In this document: in pieces, positions 17,708 through 26,191 of the stretch
How positions within the stretch are numbered: the stretch's first letter is position 1
How the letters are laid out: every line of letters begins with the position of its first letter
Notes under the pieces: generated by a model
Databases searched by the model: none
What the model was told of the DNA's origin: nothing
What the model saw: only the letters and a program-made list of their open reading frames with translations
NCBI RefSeq assembly: GCF_005771495.1
Contig: NZ_VAUW01000002.1
Span: forward strand, 1 to 64,000
Origin: Maribacter sp. ACAM166
Lineage (GTDB): Bacteria > Bacteroidota > Bacteroidia > Flavobacteriales > Flavobacteriaceae
Direction of reading: 5' to 3'
DNA: 64,000 nucleotides
Program-made: the position numbers and the translations under genes

Positions 17708-18592
17708 TTATTGTCTATTTCTATGACGTTCCCTTGCCAAAAGTGTATTCTTCAACAGCATAGCAATTGTCATTGGCCCCACACCACCCGGAACCGGCGT
17801 TATAAAGGATGCCTTTTTACTTACGTTTTCAAAATCAACATCTCCTGTAATATAATATCCTTTTTCTTTAGTATCATCGGGTACTCTTGTAATACCTACA
17901 TCGATAACAACGGCATCATCTTTAATCATTTCAGCTTTAAGGAAATTGGGAACGCCCAGGGCAGATATCACAATATCTGCCTGTGAAATGATTTGTGTAA
18001 TATTTTTTGTATGGCTATGTGTTAACGTAACCGTTGAGTTCCCTGGCCACCCTTTTCTACCCATCAAAATACTCATTGGCCTACCTACAATGTGACTACG
18101 ACCTATTACCACCGTATGCTTTCCTTTTGTATCTACTTTGTAACGTTCCAAAAGTTCAAGAATACCAAATGGGGTCGCAGGTATAAAGGTGCTCATATCC
18201 AAAGCCATTTTACCGAAATTGGTAGGGTGGAAACCGTCTACATCCTTATCTGGGTGCACGGCCATGATTACTTTTTGGGTATCTATCTGTTCAGGTAGCG
18301 GTAATTGAACGATAAAGCCATCAATATTATCATCTTTATTCAGCTCGTTTATTTTCCTCAACAACTCTTGTTCAGAAGTTGTACTGGGCATTTGCACAAG
18401 GGTAGATTCAAATCCTACACGCTCGCAAGAACGTACTTTACTGCCTACATAGGTTAAACTTGCGCCATCATTACCTACAATTACAGCCGCTAAATGAGGC
18501 ACCTTTTCTCCTCTTTCCCTCATCTTGGCAACCTCAGCCTTGATTTCCTCCTTTATTTGATTGGATACTTTTTTACCATCCAATAATTCCAT
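17708..18592 (-). CDS. folD: Bifunctional methylenetetrahydrofolate dehydrogenase/cyclohydrolase FolD
   Basis: FolD interconverts methylene-, methenyl- and formyl-tetrahydrofolate in the cytoplasm. The 294-residue protein has the substrate-site YVGSKVRSC with the catalytic lysine near residue 56, IDGFIVQLPLP (about 95), the NADP-binding VVIGRSHIVGRP (about 161) and the C-terminal PVPGGVGPMTIAMLL. Length is normal. It starts 33 bp after ffh ends and is probably in one transcript with it. Confidence 0.96.
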   Translation of the reverse strand: MELLDGKKVSNQIKEEIKAEVAKMRERGEKVPHLAAVIVGNDGASLTYVGSKVRSCERVGFESTLVQMPSTTSEQELLRKINELNKDDNIDGFIVQLPLPEQIDTQKVIMAVHPDKDVDGFHPTNFGKMALDMSTFIPATPFGILELLERYKVDTKGKHTVVIGRSHIVGRPMSILMGRKGWPGNSTVTLTHSHTKNITQIISQADIVISALGVPNFLKAEMIKDDAVVIDVGITRVPDDTKEKGYYITGDVDFENVSKKASFITPVPGGVGPMTIAMLLKNTLLARERHRNRQ

Positions 18593-18625
18593 ATCCGTAT
18601 GTTTTAAATTAACGTTAATCGTTTA

Positions 18626-19963
18626 CTACTTCATTCCTTTCATGGCTCCCATCATCTGCATCATCTTTTTACCACCACCACCTTGCATCATTTTCATCAT
18701 CTTACTCATTTGATTAAACTGCTTTAATAACTGATTTACTTCTTGAACTTCTCTGCCTGCACCTTTGGCAATTCTCTTTTTTCTACTTGCATCTAATTTT
18801 GAAGGCGTGGAACGTTCTTCTGGGGTCATCGAATGTATTATTGCTTCTATATGTTTAAAGGCATCATCATCAATATCCAACCCTTTTAGAGCTTTACCTG
18901 CACCAGGTATCATCCCCATAAGGTCCTTCATATTCCCCATTTTCTTAATTTGTTGAATCTGGCTTAAGAAATCATCAAATCCGAATTTGTTCTTCGCAAT
19001 TTTCTTTTGAATTTTCCTAGCTTCCTCTTCATCAAACTGTTCTTGAGCACGTTCTACTAGAGAAATAACATCTCCCATACCCAAAATACGATCGGCCATT
19101 CTCGACGGATAGAAGACATCTATCGCCTCCATCTTTTCACCTGTACCGATGAATTTAATAGGCTTATCAACTACAGACTTAATAGATATCGCTGCACCAC
19201 CTCGGGTATCACCATCTAATTTGGTAAGTATAACCCCGTCAAAATTTAATATATCATTAAAGGCCTTGGCGGTATTTACCGCATCTTGCCCTGTCATGGA
19301 ATCAACAACGAACAACGTCTCCTGTGGTTTTATTGCTTTATGAATGTCAGATATCTCCGCCATCATTTTATCATCTACTGCTAAACGACCAGCCGTATCA
19401 ATAATTACCACATTATGACCCTCTGCTTTTGCTTTGGCAACACCTGCTTTTGCAATAGCAACAGGATCTGTACTTTCACGATCCGAATAGACAGGTACAC
19501 CAATCTGATCACCGACTATTTGTAACTGGTCTATAGCTGCAGGACGATACACATCACAAGCAACCAATAATGGATTCTTAGATTTTTTTGTTTTTAGGTA
19601 ATTCGCAAGCTTTCCTGAAAAGGTAGTTTTACCAGAACCTTGTAAGCCGGACATTAAGATGACCGATGGATTTCCAGACAGGTTTATTTCTTCAGATTCA
19701 CCGCCCATTAATTGGATCAACTCATCTTTTACGATTTTAACCATTAACTGACCTGGCTGTAAGGTCGTTAAAACATTTTGCCCCAATGCCTTTTCCTTTA
19801 CCCTATTGGTAAATTCCTTTGCTATTTTAAAGTTAACATCCGCATCCAATAAGGCACGGCGTACCTCTTTGGTGGTCTCCGCAACATTTATTTCTGTAAT
19901 CTGACCATGTCCTTTTAGTACATGTAAAGCTTTATCTAGCTTATCGCTTAAATTATCGAACAT
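18626..19963 (-). CDS. ffh: Signal recognition particle protein Ffh (SRP54)
   Basis: Ffh binds SRP RNA and signal sequences and targets nascent membrane proteins to FtsY. The 445-residue protein has the N domain (1-90), the G domain with GLQGSGKTTFSGKLA (about 105), DTAGRLA and TKLDGDTRGGAA, and a Met-rich M domain that ends in MMKMMQGGGGKKMMQMMGAMKGMK-like repeats of methionine. Length is typical. A TAAATTTG -7 element lies at 19986-19993. Confidence 0.97.
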   Translation of the reverse strand: MFDNLSDKLDKALHVLKGHGQITEINVAETTKEVRRALLDADVNFKIAKEFTNRVKEKALGQNVLTTLQPGQLMVKIVKDELIQLMGGESEEINLSGNPSVILMSGLQGSGKTTFSGKLANYLKTKKSKNPLLVACDVYRPAAIDQLQIVGDQIGVPVYSDRESTDPVAIAKAGVAKAKAEGHNVVIIDTAGRLAVDDKMMAEISDIHKAIKPQETLFVVDSMTGQDAVNTAKAFNDILNFDGVILTKLDGDTRGGAAISIKSVVDKPIKFIGTGEKMEAIDVFYPSRMADRILGMGDVISLVERAQEQFDEEEARKIQKKIAKNKFGFDDFLSQIQQIKKMGNMKDLMGMIPGAGKALKGLDIDDDAFKHIEAIIHSMTPEERSTPSKLDASRKKRIAKGAGREVQEVNQLLKQFNQMSKMMKMMQGGGGKKMMQMMGAMKGMK

Positions 19964-19985
19964 TCTTTTCTTTTTAAAGGGGTTA

Positions 19986-19993
19986 CAAATTTA
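19986..19993 (-). promoter_or_regulatory. -7 element of the ffh-folD operon
   Basis: The minus strand reads TAAATTTG, an exact TAnnTTTG match, 22 bp before the ffh ATG. A TTG at normal spacing is not evident. Confidence 0.4.
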
Positions 19994-20036
19994 ACAATAT
20001 CAATGCTAATTCCGTCGCAAGTATCTCAAAATCTGC

Positions 20037-20071
20037 AAAACAAAAGAGCACCCATTAAAAATGGATGCTCA
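20037..20071 (-). terminator. Terminator downstream of the repeat lipoprotein gene
   Basis: The minus strand forms a hairpin from GAGCATCCATT and AATGGGTGCTC (two-base mismatch, short A/T loop), followed by a T-rich tail TTTTGTTTTG. It lies about 125 bp past the stop of the 20196-21965 gene. Confidence 0.6.
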
Positions 20072-20136
20072 AACGTTGCTTGTGGGGCAAAAAAGGGTTT
20101 ACACTTTCATATATTCCCAAACTAAAACCTCCATCA

Positions 20137-20176
20137 ATACCGCCAACGAGGCCCAACTCTTTACTGTTGGCAGTAT
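20137..20176. repeat. Imperfect 11-bp inverted repeat
   Basis: Positions 20137-20147 and 20166-20176 pair at 10 of 11 positions (core GCCAAC/GTTGGC) around an 18-base loop. It is in the 3' region of the repeat lipoprotein transcript, before the terminator. It may be an mRNA stability hairpin. Confidence 0.35.
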
Positions 20177-20195
20177 ATTTCTGGATGTTTTATTT

Positions 20196-21965
20196 TTATT
20201 CTTTCTCTAAAATTAATTTATCATAACCGCCAGTTTCGTTTTCATGCTTAAGTTCGATTCTATTCTCCATGATTTCCAAAATTTGATAATCATTAGCCAA
20301 CGGCAAGTAATTGCTGCCTGGGGCAAAAGCTATAATCAATTCTAATTGACCGCTAAATGTATTTTTATAGGCAAACCATCTACCCGTGCTAAAAACCTCA
20401 CCGTTAAGGTTTCTTATTTCTAAGCTTCCATCATTATCGATATATAGTTTTACATCGACGTATCCTTCTGTAGTTTCATCTCCATTCTCTGCAAAATAGG
20501 CAATGTCCCACTCCACATCATTGAATAAATTTTTGATATCAACTGTATCTTCCTCATTGTCATCATCTCCACAATTTCTGACAATCATAAGTTCATACAT
20601 TGTACCTTCTACATTAAACTTAATGAACCTGTCCTTTAGATCTGACAATAACCAGTCAAAGCTAACCGCTTGTTCATCTCCCATTGTTATGGCTACTATA
20701 AAACGGCCTTCTACATTTGTAGTGATTGCCCAAGTACCTTCAGATATATTATTCTCATTAGTCAATGTAATGACACCACCTGCCTTAAATTCAAATTCAC
20801 TTCCTAATAGTCTATCGATTTGCTCACCATTGTTCTTCACTCTTTTGATAACCCAACTACATTCATTTAAAATTTCACGAATAGTTTCTAGATTAATCTC
20901 CGGAAGGTCTTCTTCACAGATTTGCTTCATGATGATACGATTACTTTCACCGTTAAATAATTTAATTCTATCATCACCAACATCATATACATTCCATTCC
21001 AAATTAAAATCTACAGAAGCATCAAATTCCATGTTCAATTTGGCTCCATCGTCACCAACTGTTGTACTCCAAGTACCCTCAATAGTTGTAGCTCCTCTAA
21101 AGCCAGTTACCACCGTACCATCATCTTTAAAATTTAAGATATAGTCTACGTATTGCACAGTCTGATCAATATTATTCCTTTTGAATTCTTTTACGAACCA
21201 AACACACTCCACTAATTCTTCATTAAAGTCATCTTCGTCAAAATCATCATCGTTATAGTCATCATCATCATCTTCATCACAATCATCTTTTGCATTTTCA
21301 ATGGTCCCAGCCAATTCTTCATTACTTGCTACTGTAATAATAGTTTCATCATATAATTTTAATGAAATTGGAAAATCAAAACTGATCAAATTATCCTCCC
21401 CTAATTCCTTGAAGAATATTCTCATATCCCGATCACTTTTGACAACTACAGAACTTGTTTGCTCTAAGCTAACATTGAACGTATATAAGGTCGTGGGATA
21501 TACAAAGTCTACACATTCTATATCATCGTCATCACCACCCTCTTCACATTCGGCAGCCAATTCCCTTAAATCTTGTAATCCGTTTATGGTAATTTCCGTA
21601 AAATCGCCGGCAGTAATGGTTATGGGAAATAAAATTTCCAAGAAATTCACATCATCATCAATAGCGTCAAAGATTTCTTCTATTTGATGAATATCCTCTC
21701 GAGAATCTATAGTAAGTTCCAGTCCATTTACCTCAACGGTATACGGAAATTTAATATCGAAACAACTTGTGCCATCTACGATATTATCATAAGAACCATC
21801 GTTGGTAGATGTACGTTTAATTAATTCTGCAGTAGAGGAATTTGCGGTAATTGCCTGTGGCTCTTCACCCGTATTTATTTCTTCAAATTCATCTTGACAG
21901 GATGTAAAACTTAATACAATCGTTAGCAAGCTAATATACATGGTATAACTAAGAAACTTTCTCAT
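20196..21965 (-). CDS. Large acidic lipoprotein with internal repeats, probable member of the adjacent ECF regulon
   Basis: The 589-residue protein has a lipobox FTSCQD (Cys 23). Two units follow, about 65-140 and 150-229, each starting with a Cys-x-(D)F-x-(F/Y)P pattern such as CFDIKFPYTV and CVDFVYPTTL. An Asp-rich linker occupies about 229-250. Three further units (about 252-350, 367-466, 482-587) each start with a W-x-(I/V) motif such as CVWFVKEF, CSWVIKRV and VEWDIAYF and run into a G-T/R-W strand, which suggests lipocalin-like beta barrels. I know no defined function; surface exposure and calcium binding by the acidic linker are guesses. The gene diverges from the ECF sigma gene, and its upstream region carries the same GTAGGGTATT block as fecR. 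Confidence 0.7.
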   Translation of the reverse strand: MRKFLSYTMYISLLTIVLSFTSCQDEFEEINTGEEPQAITANSSTAELIKRTSTNDGSYDNIVDGTSCFDIKFPYTVEVNGLELTIDSREDIHQIEEIFDAIDDDVNFLEILFPITITAGDFTEITINGLQDLRELAAECEEGGDDDDIECVDFVYPTTLYTFNVSLEQTSSVVVKSDRDMRIFFKELGEDNLISFDFPISLKLYDETIITVASNEELAGTIENAKDDCDEDDDDDYNDDDFDEDDFNEELVECVWFVKEFKRNNIDQTVQYVDYILNFKDDGTVVTGFRGATTIEGTWSTTVGDDGAKLNMEFDASVDFNLEWNVYDVGDDRIKLFNGESNRIIMKQICEEDLPEINLETIREILNECSWVIKRVKNNGEQIDRLLGSEFEFKAGGVITLTNENNISEGTWAITTNVEGRFIVAITMGDEQAVSFDWLLSDLKDRFIKFNVEGTMYELMIVRNCGDDDNEEDTVDIKNLFNDVEWDIAYFAENGDETTEGYVDVKLYIDNDGSLEIRNLNGEVFSTGRWFAYKNTFSGQLELIIAFAPGSNYLPLANDYQILEIMENRIELKHENETGGYDKLILEKE

Positions 21966-21988
21966 AATGACTTGGTGTTATTTGTTAC

Positions 21989-22025
21989 TATATCCTTAAA
22001 ACAATTTACTTTCAGAATACCCTAC
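21989..22025 (-). promoter_or_regulatory. Candidate ECF-sigma promoter of the repeat lipoprotein gene
   Basis: On the minus strand GTAGGGTATT (22016-22025) begins a 37-base block that matches the block upstream of fecR at 27 of 37 positions without gaps. The second conserved parts are AATTGTT and ATATA. The distance from the 10-mer to ATG is 50 bp. The match is seen directly; its role as an ECF promoter is inferred. Confidence 0.55.
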
Positions 22026-22053
22026 CTCCTTTTTTATTTTTTTTAAAATATCC

Positions 22054-22584
22054 TTGATAAAAATATACCTCTTGAATTTAGAACATCAGCAAAATATATG
22101 CGAAGAGACCGTTTACAGAAGGGTTTTTAATGAAACATCAAAAACTATCTTCAATTACATCTATTACAAATTTGGGAACGAAGAAAAAGCGAATGATGCT
22201 GTACAGGAGGCATTTGTTAAATTATGGGAAAACTGTGCTAAGGTTAGTCCGGATAAGGCGAAATCCTATTTATATACCGTAGCCAACAATTTATACCTCA
22301 ATGTTTTAAAAGCGGAAAAAGTACGTTTAAAGTATGCTGACAAAACATTGAAGACCACTAATGAGTCTCCCGAATTTATCATGGAAGAAGCCGAGTTCAA
22401 GGAAAAGCTGGACAACGCATTAAACAGCCTACCAGAAAATCAGCGTATCACATTTTTGTTAAATAGGATTGACGGTAAAAAATATGCTGAAATTGCAAAA
22501 ATGGAAAATGTAAGCGTCAAGGCAATTGAAAAAAGGATGCATCTTGCCCTAAAAAGTCTTAGAGAGAGAATTGATGGAATATAA
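22054..22584 (+). CDS. ECF-type RNA polymerase sigma-70 factor
   Basis: The protein has 176 residues. Region 2 is at about 10-75 (YIYYKFGNEEKANDAVQEAFVKLWEN) and region 4 at about 120-175 (LNSLPENQRITFLLNRIDGKKYAEIAKMENVSVKAIEKRMHLAL). This is the FecI-like Bacteroidota group that is paired with FecR anti-sigma factors. No ATG precedes region 2; TTG at 22054 or TTG at 22072 must be the start. The fecR gene follows after 195 bp with its own candidate promoter, so the sigma gene is probably read alone at a basal level while its regulon is induced. Confidence 0.92.
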   Translation: MIKIYLLNLEHQQNICEETVYRRVFNETSKTIFNYIYYKFGNEEKANDAVQEAFVKLWENCAKVSPDKAKSYLYTVANNLYLNVLKAEKVRLKYADKTLKTTNESPEFIMEEAEFKEKLDNALNSLPENQRITFLLNRIDGKKYAEIAKMENVSVKAIEKRMHLALKSLRERIDGI

Positions 22585-22729
22585 AGGGTTGCTGGTTCAT
22601 AACAAAATGACTATTCTTAAAACGCACTAAGTTTGCAGTAAAAAGTTATAGATTTCAATAATTATTCACTTAACAGTGTTGCACGATTATAAATTAGTGA
22701 AAACCGACAACTGAATAACATATACTAAA

Positions 22730-22766
22730 GTAGGGTATTTTACAACTTAATTGTTACTACTATATA
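22730..22766 (+). promoter_or_regulatory. Candidate ECF-sigma promoter of fecR and the TonB receptor
   Basis: GTAGGGTATT (22730-22739) begins a 37-base block with 27 identities to the minus-strand block upstream of the repeat lipoprotein gene. The fecR ATG is 40 bp after the 10-mer. Confidence 0.55.
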
Positions 22767-22779
22767 AAGCTGAAAAGAA

Positions 22780-23691
22780 ATGCAAGAAAATTACTTAGCA
22801 AAATGGCTTACTGATGAATTAACCGAAGCTGAAATGGTTGAGTTCAAAAAATCAGAAGACTTCGCCACCTATCAAAAAATAAAGGAATCAGCATCAATAC
22901 TTGAGGGTCCTAAATTTGATATAGATAAAGCTTGGAGTTCTCTTGAACAAACTAAATCAAAGGAACAGCCCAAAGTATTTACTTTAACTCCATTCAAAGC
23001 TTTTATACGAATTGCTGCCGTCATAGCAGTATTACTTGCAGGGTCATTCTTTTACCTCAGTACACTGAACGAATCCTTTACTACTGAATATGCTGAAAAT
23101 AAAACTATTACTCTGCCAGACACCTCTGAAGTTATCTTGAATGCTGAATCTAAATTGACTTTCAGTGAAAAACAATGGGACGACAACAGAAATGTTAACC
23201 TAGAAGGTGAAGCATATTTCAAAGTAGCTAAGGGAAAGAAATTTACGGTGGCAACTGCACAAGGCCTTGTGACCGTTTTGGGAACTCAATTTAATGTAGA
23301 GAATCGTAAGGACTACTTGGAAGTCACTTGTTTTGAAGGTTTAGTAAGTGTAACTATTAACGGAAAAGAAACAAAACTCTCAGCAGGTAATTCACTCTTG
23401 GCAATTAATGGTAAACGTACGATGTCGAAAGCTACTGTCAACGGTAAACCTTCATGGCTAACCAAAGAAAGTTCGTTTAGAAGTATACCCTTACATTTTG
23501 TGATGGACGAGTTACAACGACAGTTCAATATTAAAATCATCACGAAAAACATTGACAAAGGCCAATTATACACTGGTTCCTTTAGTAACGAAAATTTAGA
23601 ACTTGCGCTTAAGAGTATTAGCGTTCCTTTACAAATTAAGTTTAATTTAGATGGGGATAAAGTGCTATTCTATGACGAAAAAGCACATTAA
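22780..23691 (+). CDS. FecR family anti-sigma factor (transmembrane, DUF4974 C-terminus)
   Basis: The 303-residue protein has a short cytoplasmic N-terminal part (1-75) that should bind the sigma factor and one membrane helix at about 77-95 (FIRIAAVIAVLLAGSFFYL). The periplasmic FecR domain is at about 105-200 (TLPDTSEVILNAESKLTF, GEAYFKVAKGKKFTV, VLGTQFNV). A DUF4974 domain lies at about 225-303. It should relay the ligand-loaded state of the TonB receptor to the ECF sigma factor. Its last 20 bases overlap the receptor gene, which suggests translational coupling. Confidence 0.93.
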   Translation: MQENYLAKWLTDELTEAEMVEFKKSEDFATYQKIKESASILEGPKFDIDKAWSSLEQTKSKEQPKVFTLTPFKAFIRIAAVIAVLLAGSFFYLSTLNESFTTEYAENKTITLPDTSEVILNAESKLTFSEKQWDDNRNVNLEGEAYFKVAKGKKFTVATAQGLVTVLGTQFNVENRKDYLEVTCFEGLVSVTINGKETKLSAGNSLLAINGKRTMSKATVNGKPSWLTKESSFRSIPLHFVMDELQRQFNIKIITKNIDKGQLYTGSFSNENLELALKSISVPLQIKFNLDGDKVLFYDEKAH

Positions 23692-26191
23692 TTATTTTCT
23701 AATCTGTTTTTTACTGCTGTTTTGTAGTACAAATGGCTTGGCGCAACAGGTCACAAAAAAATCGATTGTATTATCCAATTACCTGCTAGAATTGGAAACG
23801 GAGTACGAAGTAAAATTTTCGTTTGCCGACAATGATATTAATGACATAAAAATTATAAAATCAACGTCATCTACACTTGAATCTATACTTGATCATATTC
23901 GTAGCACTACAGACTTAACGATCACAAAACTAAATAACCGTTATTACACGTTAACTAATACCACAACCATTTCGGTTTGTGGTATTGTTTTGGATAATTT
24001 TGAAAACAACACCATTCCAGGAGCGACGGTAGAAATTATAGAATCAAATACCGCACGTATCACCAATTTGAACGGTGAATTTTATTTTGATAACGTACCC
24101 AAAACTTCTTTAATCCTCATAAAACATTTAGGTTTCAAACCCTTATTTATTGAAGCTAAAGAATTGGCCAATGCTGCAGAATGCAAAACAATTGCGATGG
24201 GACTAAGCTATCAAAAATTAGATGAAGTTATCGTTTCTCAATTTTTGACCACAGGCCTAAATAAATCAATTGATGCCAGTATCGAACTCAATCTGGCTAA
24301 GTTTGGAATATTACCGGGAATAAGCGAACCAGATATATTACAGACTGTACAAGCACTTCCCGGCATAAAAAGTGTTGATGAAACTGTATCAGACATCAAT
24401 ATTAGAGGTGGTACAAATGACCAGAATCTTATTCTTTGGGACGGTATTAAAATGTATCAAACAGGACACTTTTTTGGTTTAATTTCTGCCTTCAATCCGT
24501 ATATAACGGAAAAAGTAAAGGTTGTAAAAAATGGTACTTCTGCAGTGTATGGCGGCGGACTCAGTGGAACATTAGATTTACAAACATCAAATCATATTCC
24601 CTTAACTTTTAACGGTGGTGCAGGTTTCAATTTAATATCTGGGGATGTTTTTGGGCAAATTCCAATTCAGAAAAATTTAGCATTACAAGTTTCTGCTCGC
24701 AGGTCTTATACCGATTTTTTAAGTACACCTACTTACACAGTATTTTCTGAAAAGGCTTTTCAAGATAGCCAAGTCAATAGTGAAAGTGACTTCTATTTTT
24801 ATGATTTTACGGCAAAGCTTATCTACGAAATCAATCCTGATCAAAATCTTCACATCAGCTTGGTCAACATGAGTAATAACCTAAATTACTTGGAAACTAA
24901 AGAAGGTAATAATTCCCCAAACCGAAGTAATTTAAACCAAGATAATATTTCCGTAGGAGCCCAACTAAAAAGCGATTGGACCGATAGCTTCAGTTCTGAT
25001 TTACACTTTTATTATACGCAATACAGCCTTGATGCCTTAACTATTTCAAATAACGAAACACAACAATTAAAGCAAGAAAATTTAGTAAAGGAATCAAGTA
25101 TAAAACTGATTACTACTTATAAACTGAAGGAAAATTTAGATTGGAGAAATGGTTATGAACTTACGGAAACCGGTATAGAAAACAGAACCAATATTAATCA
25201 ACCTCCATTTATTAGCAACATAAAGGGCGTTATTCGTAAACATGCCCTATTTTCTGAAGTGCAATTTACTTCAGAAAACAATAAATTCTTTGGTCTATTC
25301 GGTGGTCGATTAAATTATGTTGAAAATCTCGACACGTTCAAAGAGTTAATTTTTGAACCACGAATCAATCTTTCATATGAACTGTTATCAAATTTTAAAA
25401 CTGAGATTTTAGGAGAATTTAAAAGTCAGGTCACAAATCAGATTATAGACCTAGAACAAAACTTTCTTGGCATTGAAAAAAGAAGATGGATTCTATCAGA
25501 TGGTACTACCTTACCTATAACAAAAAGCAAACAAGGTTCTGTAGGGTTTAATTATGACACTTCTAAGTTATACCTAAGCGTAGAAGGATTTTACAAAACG
25601 ATAAATGGAATTAACGTATATACCCAAGGTTTTCAGAATCAGAATCAATTTGATGGCGAAATCGGCTCATATGCCGTGAAAGGATTGGAATTTTTAATCA
25701 ACACAAAGAACAACGATTATAGTGCTTGGCTTAGTTACACTTATAATAAGAATGAGTATACGTTTGATGCATTGATACCAGCATCGTTCCCTAATAATTT
25801 AGATATAAGAAATTCGGTAACCCTAGCTGCGAATTATACAATTGGCAATCTAAAATTAGGAGCTGGACTTAATTATACATCTGGGAAACCGTACACCAAA
25901 CCAGATGAAAATAAACCAATTGATACTGCTGTATTCCCAAACGAAATAAATTACGAAAACCCGAATAGTAGTCGATTACCCGAATACATAAGGGCAGACG
26001 CCTCCGCAATTTACACGTTTAGATTGGGTGAAAGTACCAAGGGAACAATAGGCGCATCAATTCTTAATATTACAGATAGAAAGAATACTTTAAATACCTA
26101 TTATAGAATACAAGAAGATAATACCATAGAAACTATTGAACGTGTTTCATTAGGCGTTACTCCAAATGCTAGTTTTAGAATTCATTTCTGA
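23672..26191 (+). CDS. FecA-like TonB-dependent receptor with STN signalling domain
   Basis: From ATG 23672 the protein has 839 residues. A signal peptide ends at about residue 25 (TNGLAQQ). An STN (secretin/TonB short N-terminal) domain at about 35-95 should contact FecR, a carboxypeptidase-regulatory-like domain sits at about 105-185, and the plug contains INIRGGTNDQNLILWDGIKMY. The 22-strand barrel follows and ends in the outer-membrane signature FRIHF. The ligand is unknown. The size is that of small-ligand FecA-type receptors rather than SusC proteins. The gene overlaps fecR by 20 bp at its start and the convergent blh gene by 10 bp at its end, with no terminator between. Confidence 0.92.
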   Translation: MTKKHINYFLICFLLLFCSTNGLAQQVTKKSIVLSNYLLELETEYEVKFSFADNDINDIKIIKSTSSTLESILDHIRSTTDLTITKLNNRYYTLTNTTTISVCGIVLDNFENNTIPGATVEIIESNTARITNLNGEFYFDNVPKTSLILIKHLGFKPLFIEAKELANAAECKTIAMGLSYQKLDEVIVSQFLTTGLNKSIDASIELNLAKFGILPGISEPDILQTVQALPGIKSVDETVSDINIRGGTNDQNLILWDGIKMYQTGHFFGLISAFNPYITEKVKVVKNGTSAVYGGGLSGTLDLQTSNHIPLTFNGGAGFNLISGDVFGQIPIQKNLALQVSARRSYTDFLSTPTYTVFSEKAFQDSQVNSESDFYFYDFTAKLIYEINPDQNLHISLVNMSNNLNYLETKEGNNSPNRSNLNQDNISVGAQLKSDWTDSFSSDLHFYYTQYSLDALTISNNETQQLKQENLVKESSIKLITTYKLKENLDWRNGYELTETGIENRTNINQPPFISNIKGVIRKHALFSEVQFTSENNKFFGLFGGRLNYVENLDTFKELIFEPRINLSYELLSNFKTEILGEFKSQVTNQIIDLEQNFLGIEKRRWILSDGTTLPITKSKQGSVGFNYDTSKLYLSVEGFYKTINGINVYTQGFQNQNQFDGEIGSYAVKGLEFLINTKNNDYSAWLSYTYNKNEYTFDALIPASFPNNLDIRNSVTLAANYTIGNLKLGAGLNYTSGKPYTKPDENKPIDTAVFPNEINYENPNSSRLPEYIRADASAIYTFRLGESTKGTIGASILNITDRKNTLNTYYRIQEDNTIETIERVSLGVTPNASFRIHF

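Noticed and set aside
20045-20180. Open stretch of 44 codons on the minus strand downstream of the repeat lipoprotein (reads ...KELGLVGGIDGGFSLG...)
   Set aside because: It lacks a start codon and runs into the terminator stem; I could not tie it to a family, so no gene is called.
20503-21144. Plus-strand open frame of 213 codons inside the repeat lipoprotein gene
   Set aside because: It is antisense to the lipoprotein frame, rich in Ser/Leu as expected from the reverse of acidic codons, with no recognisable motif.
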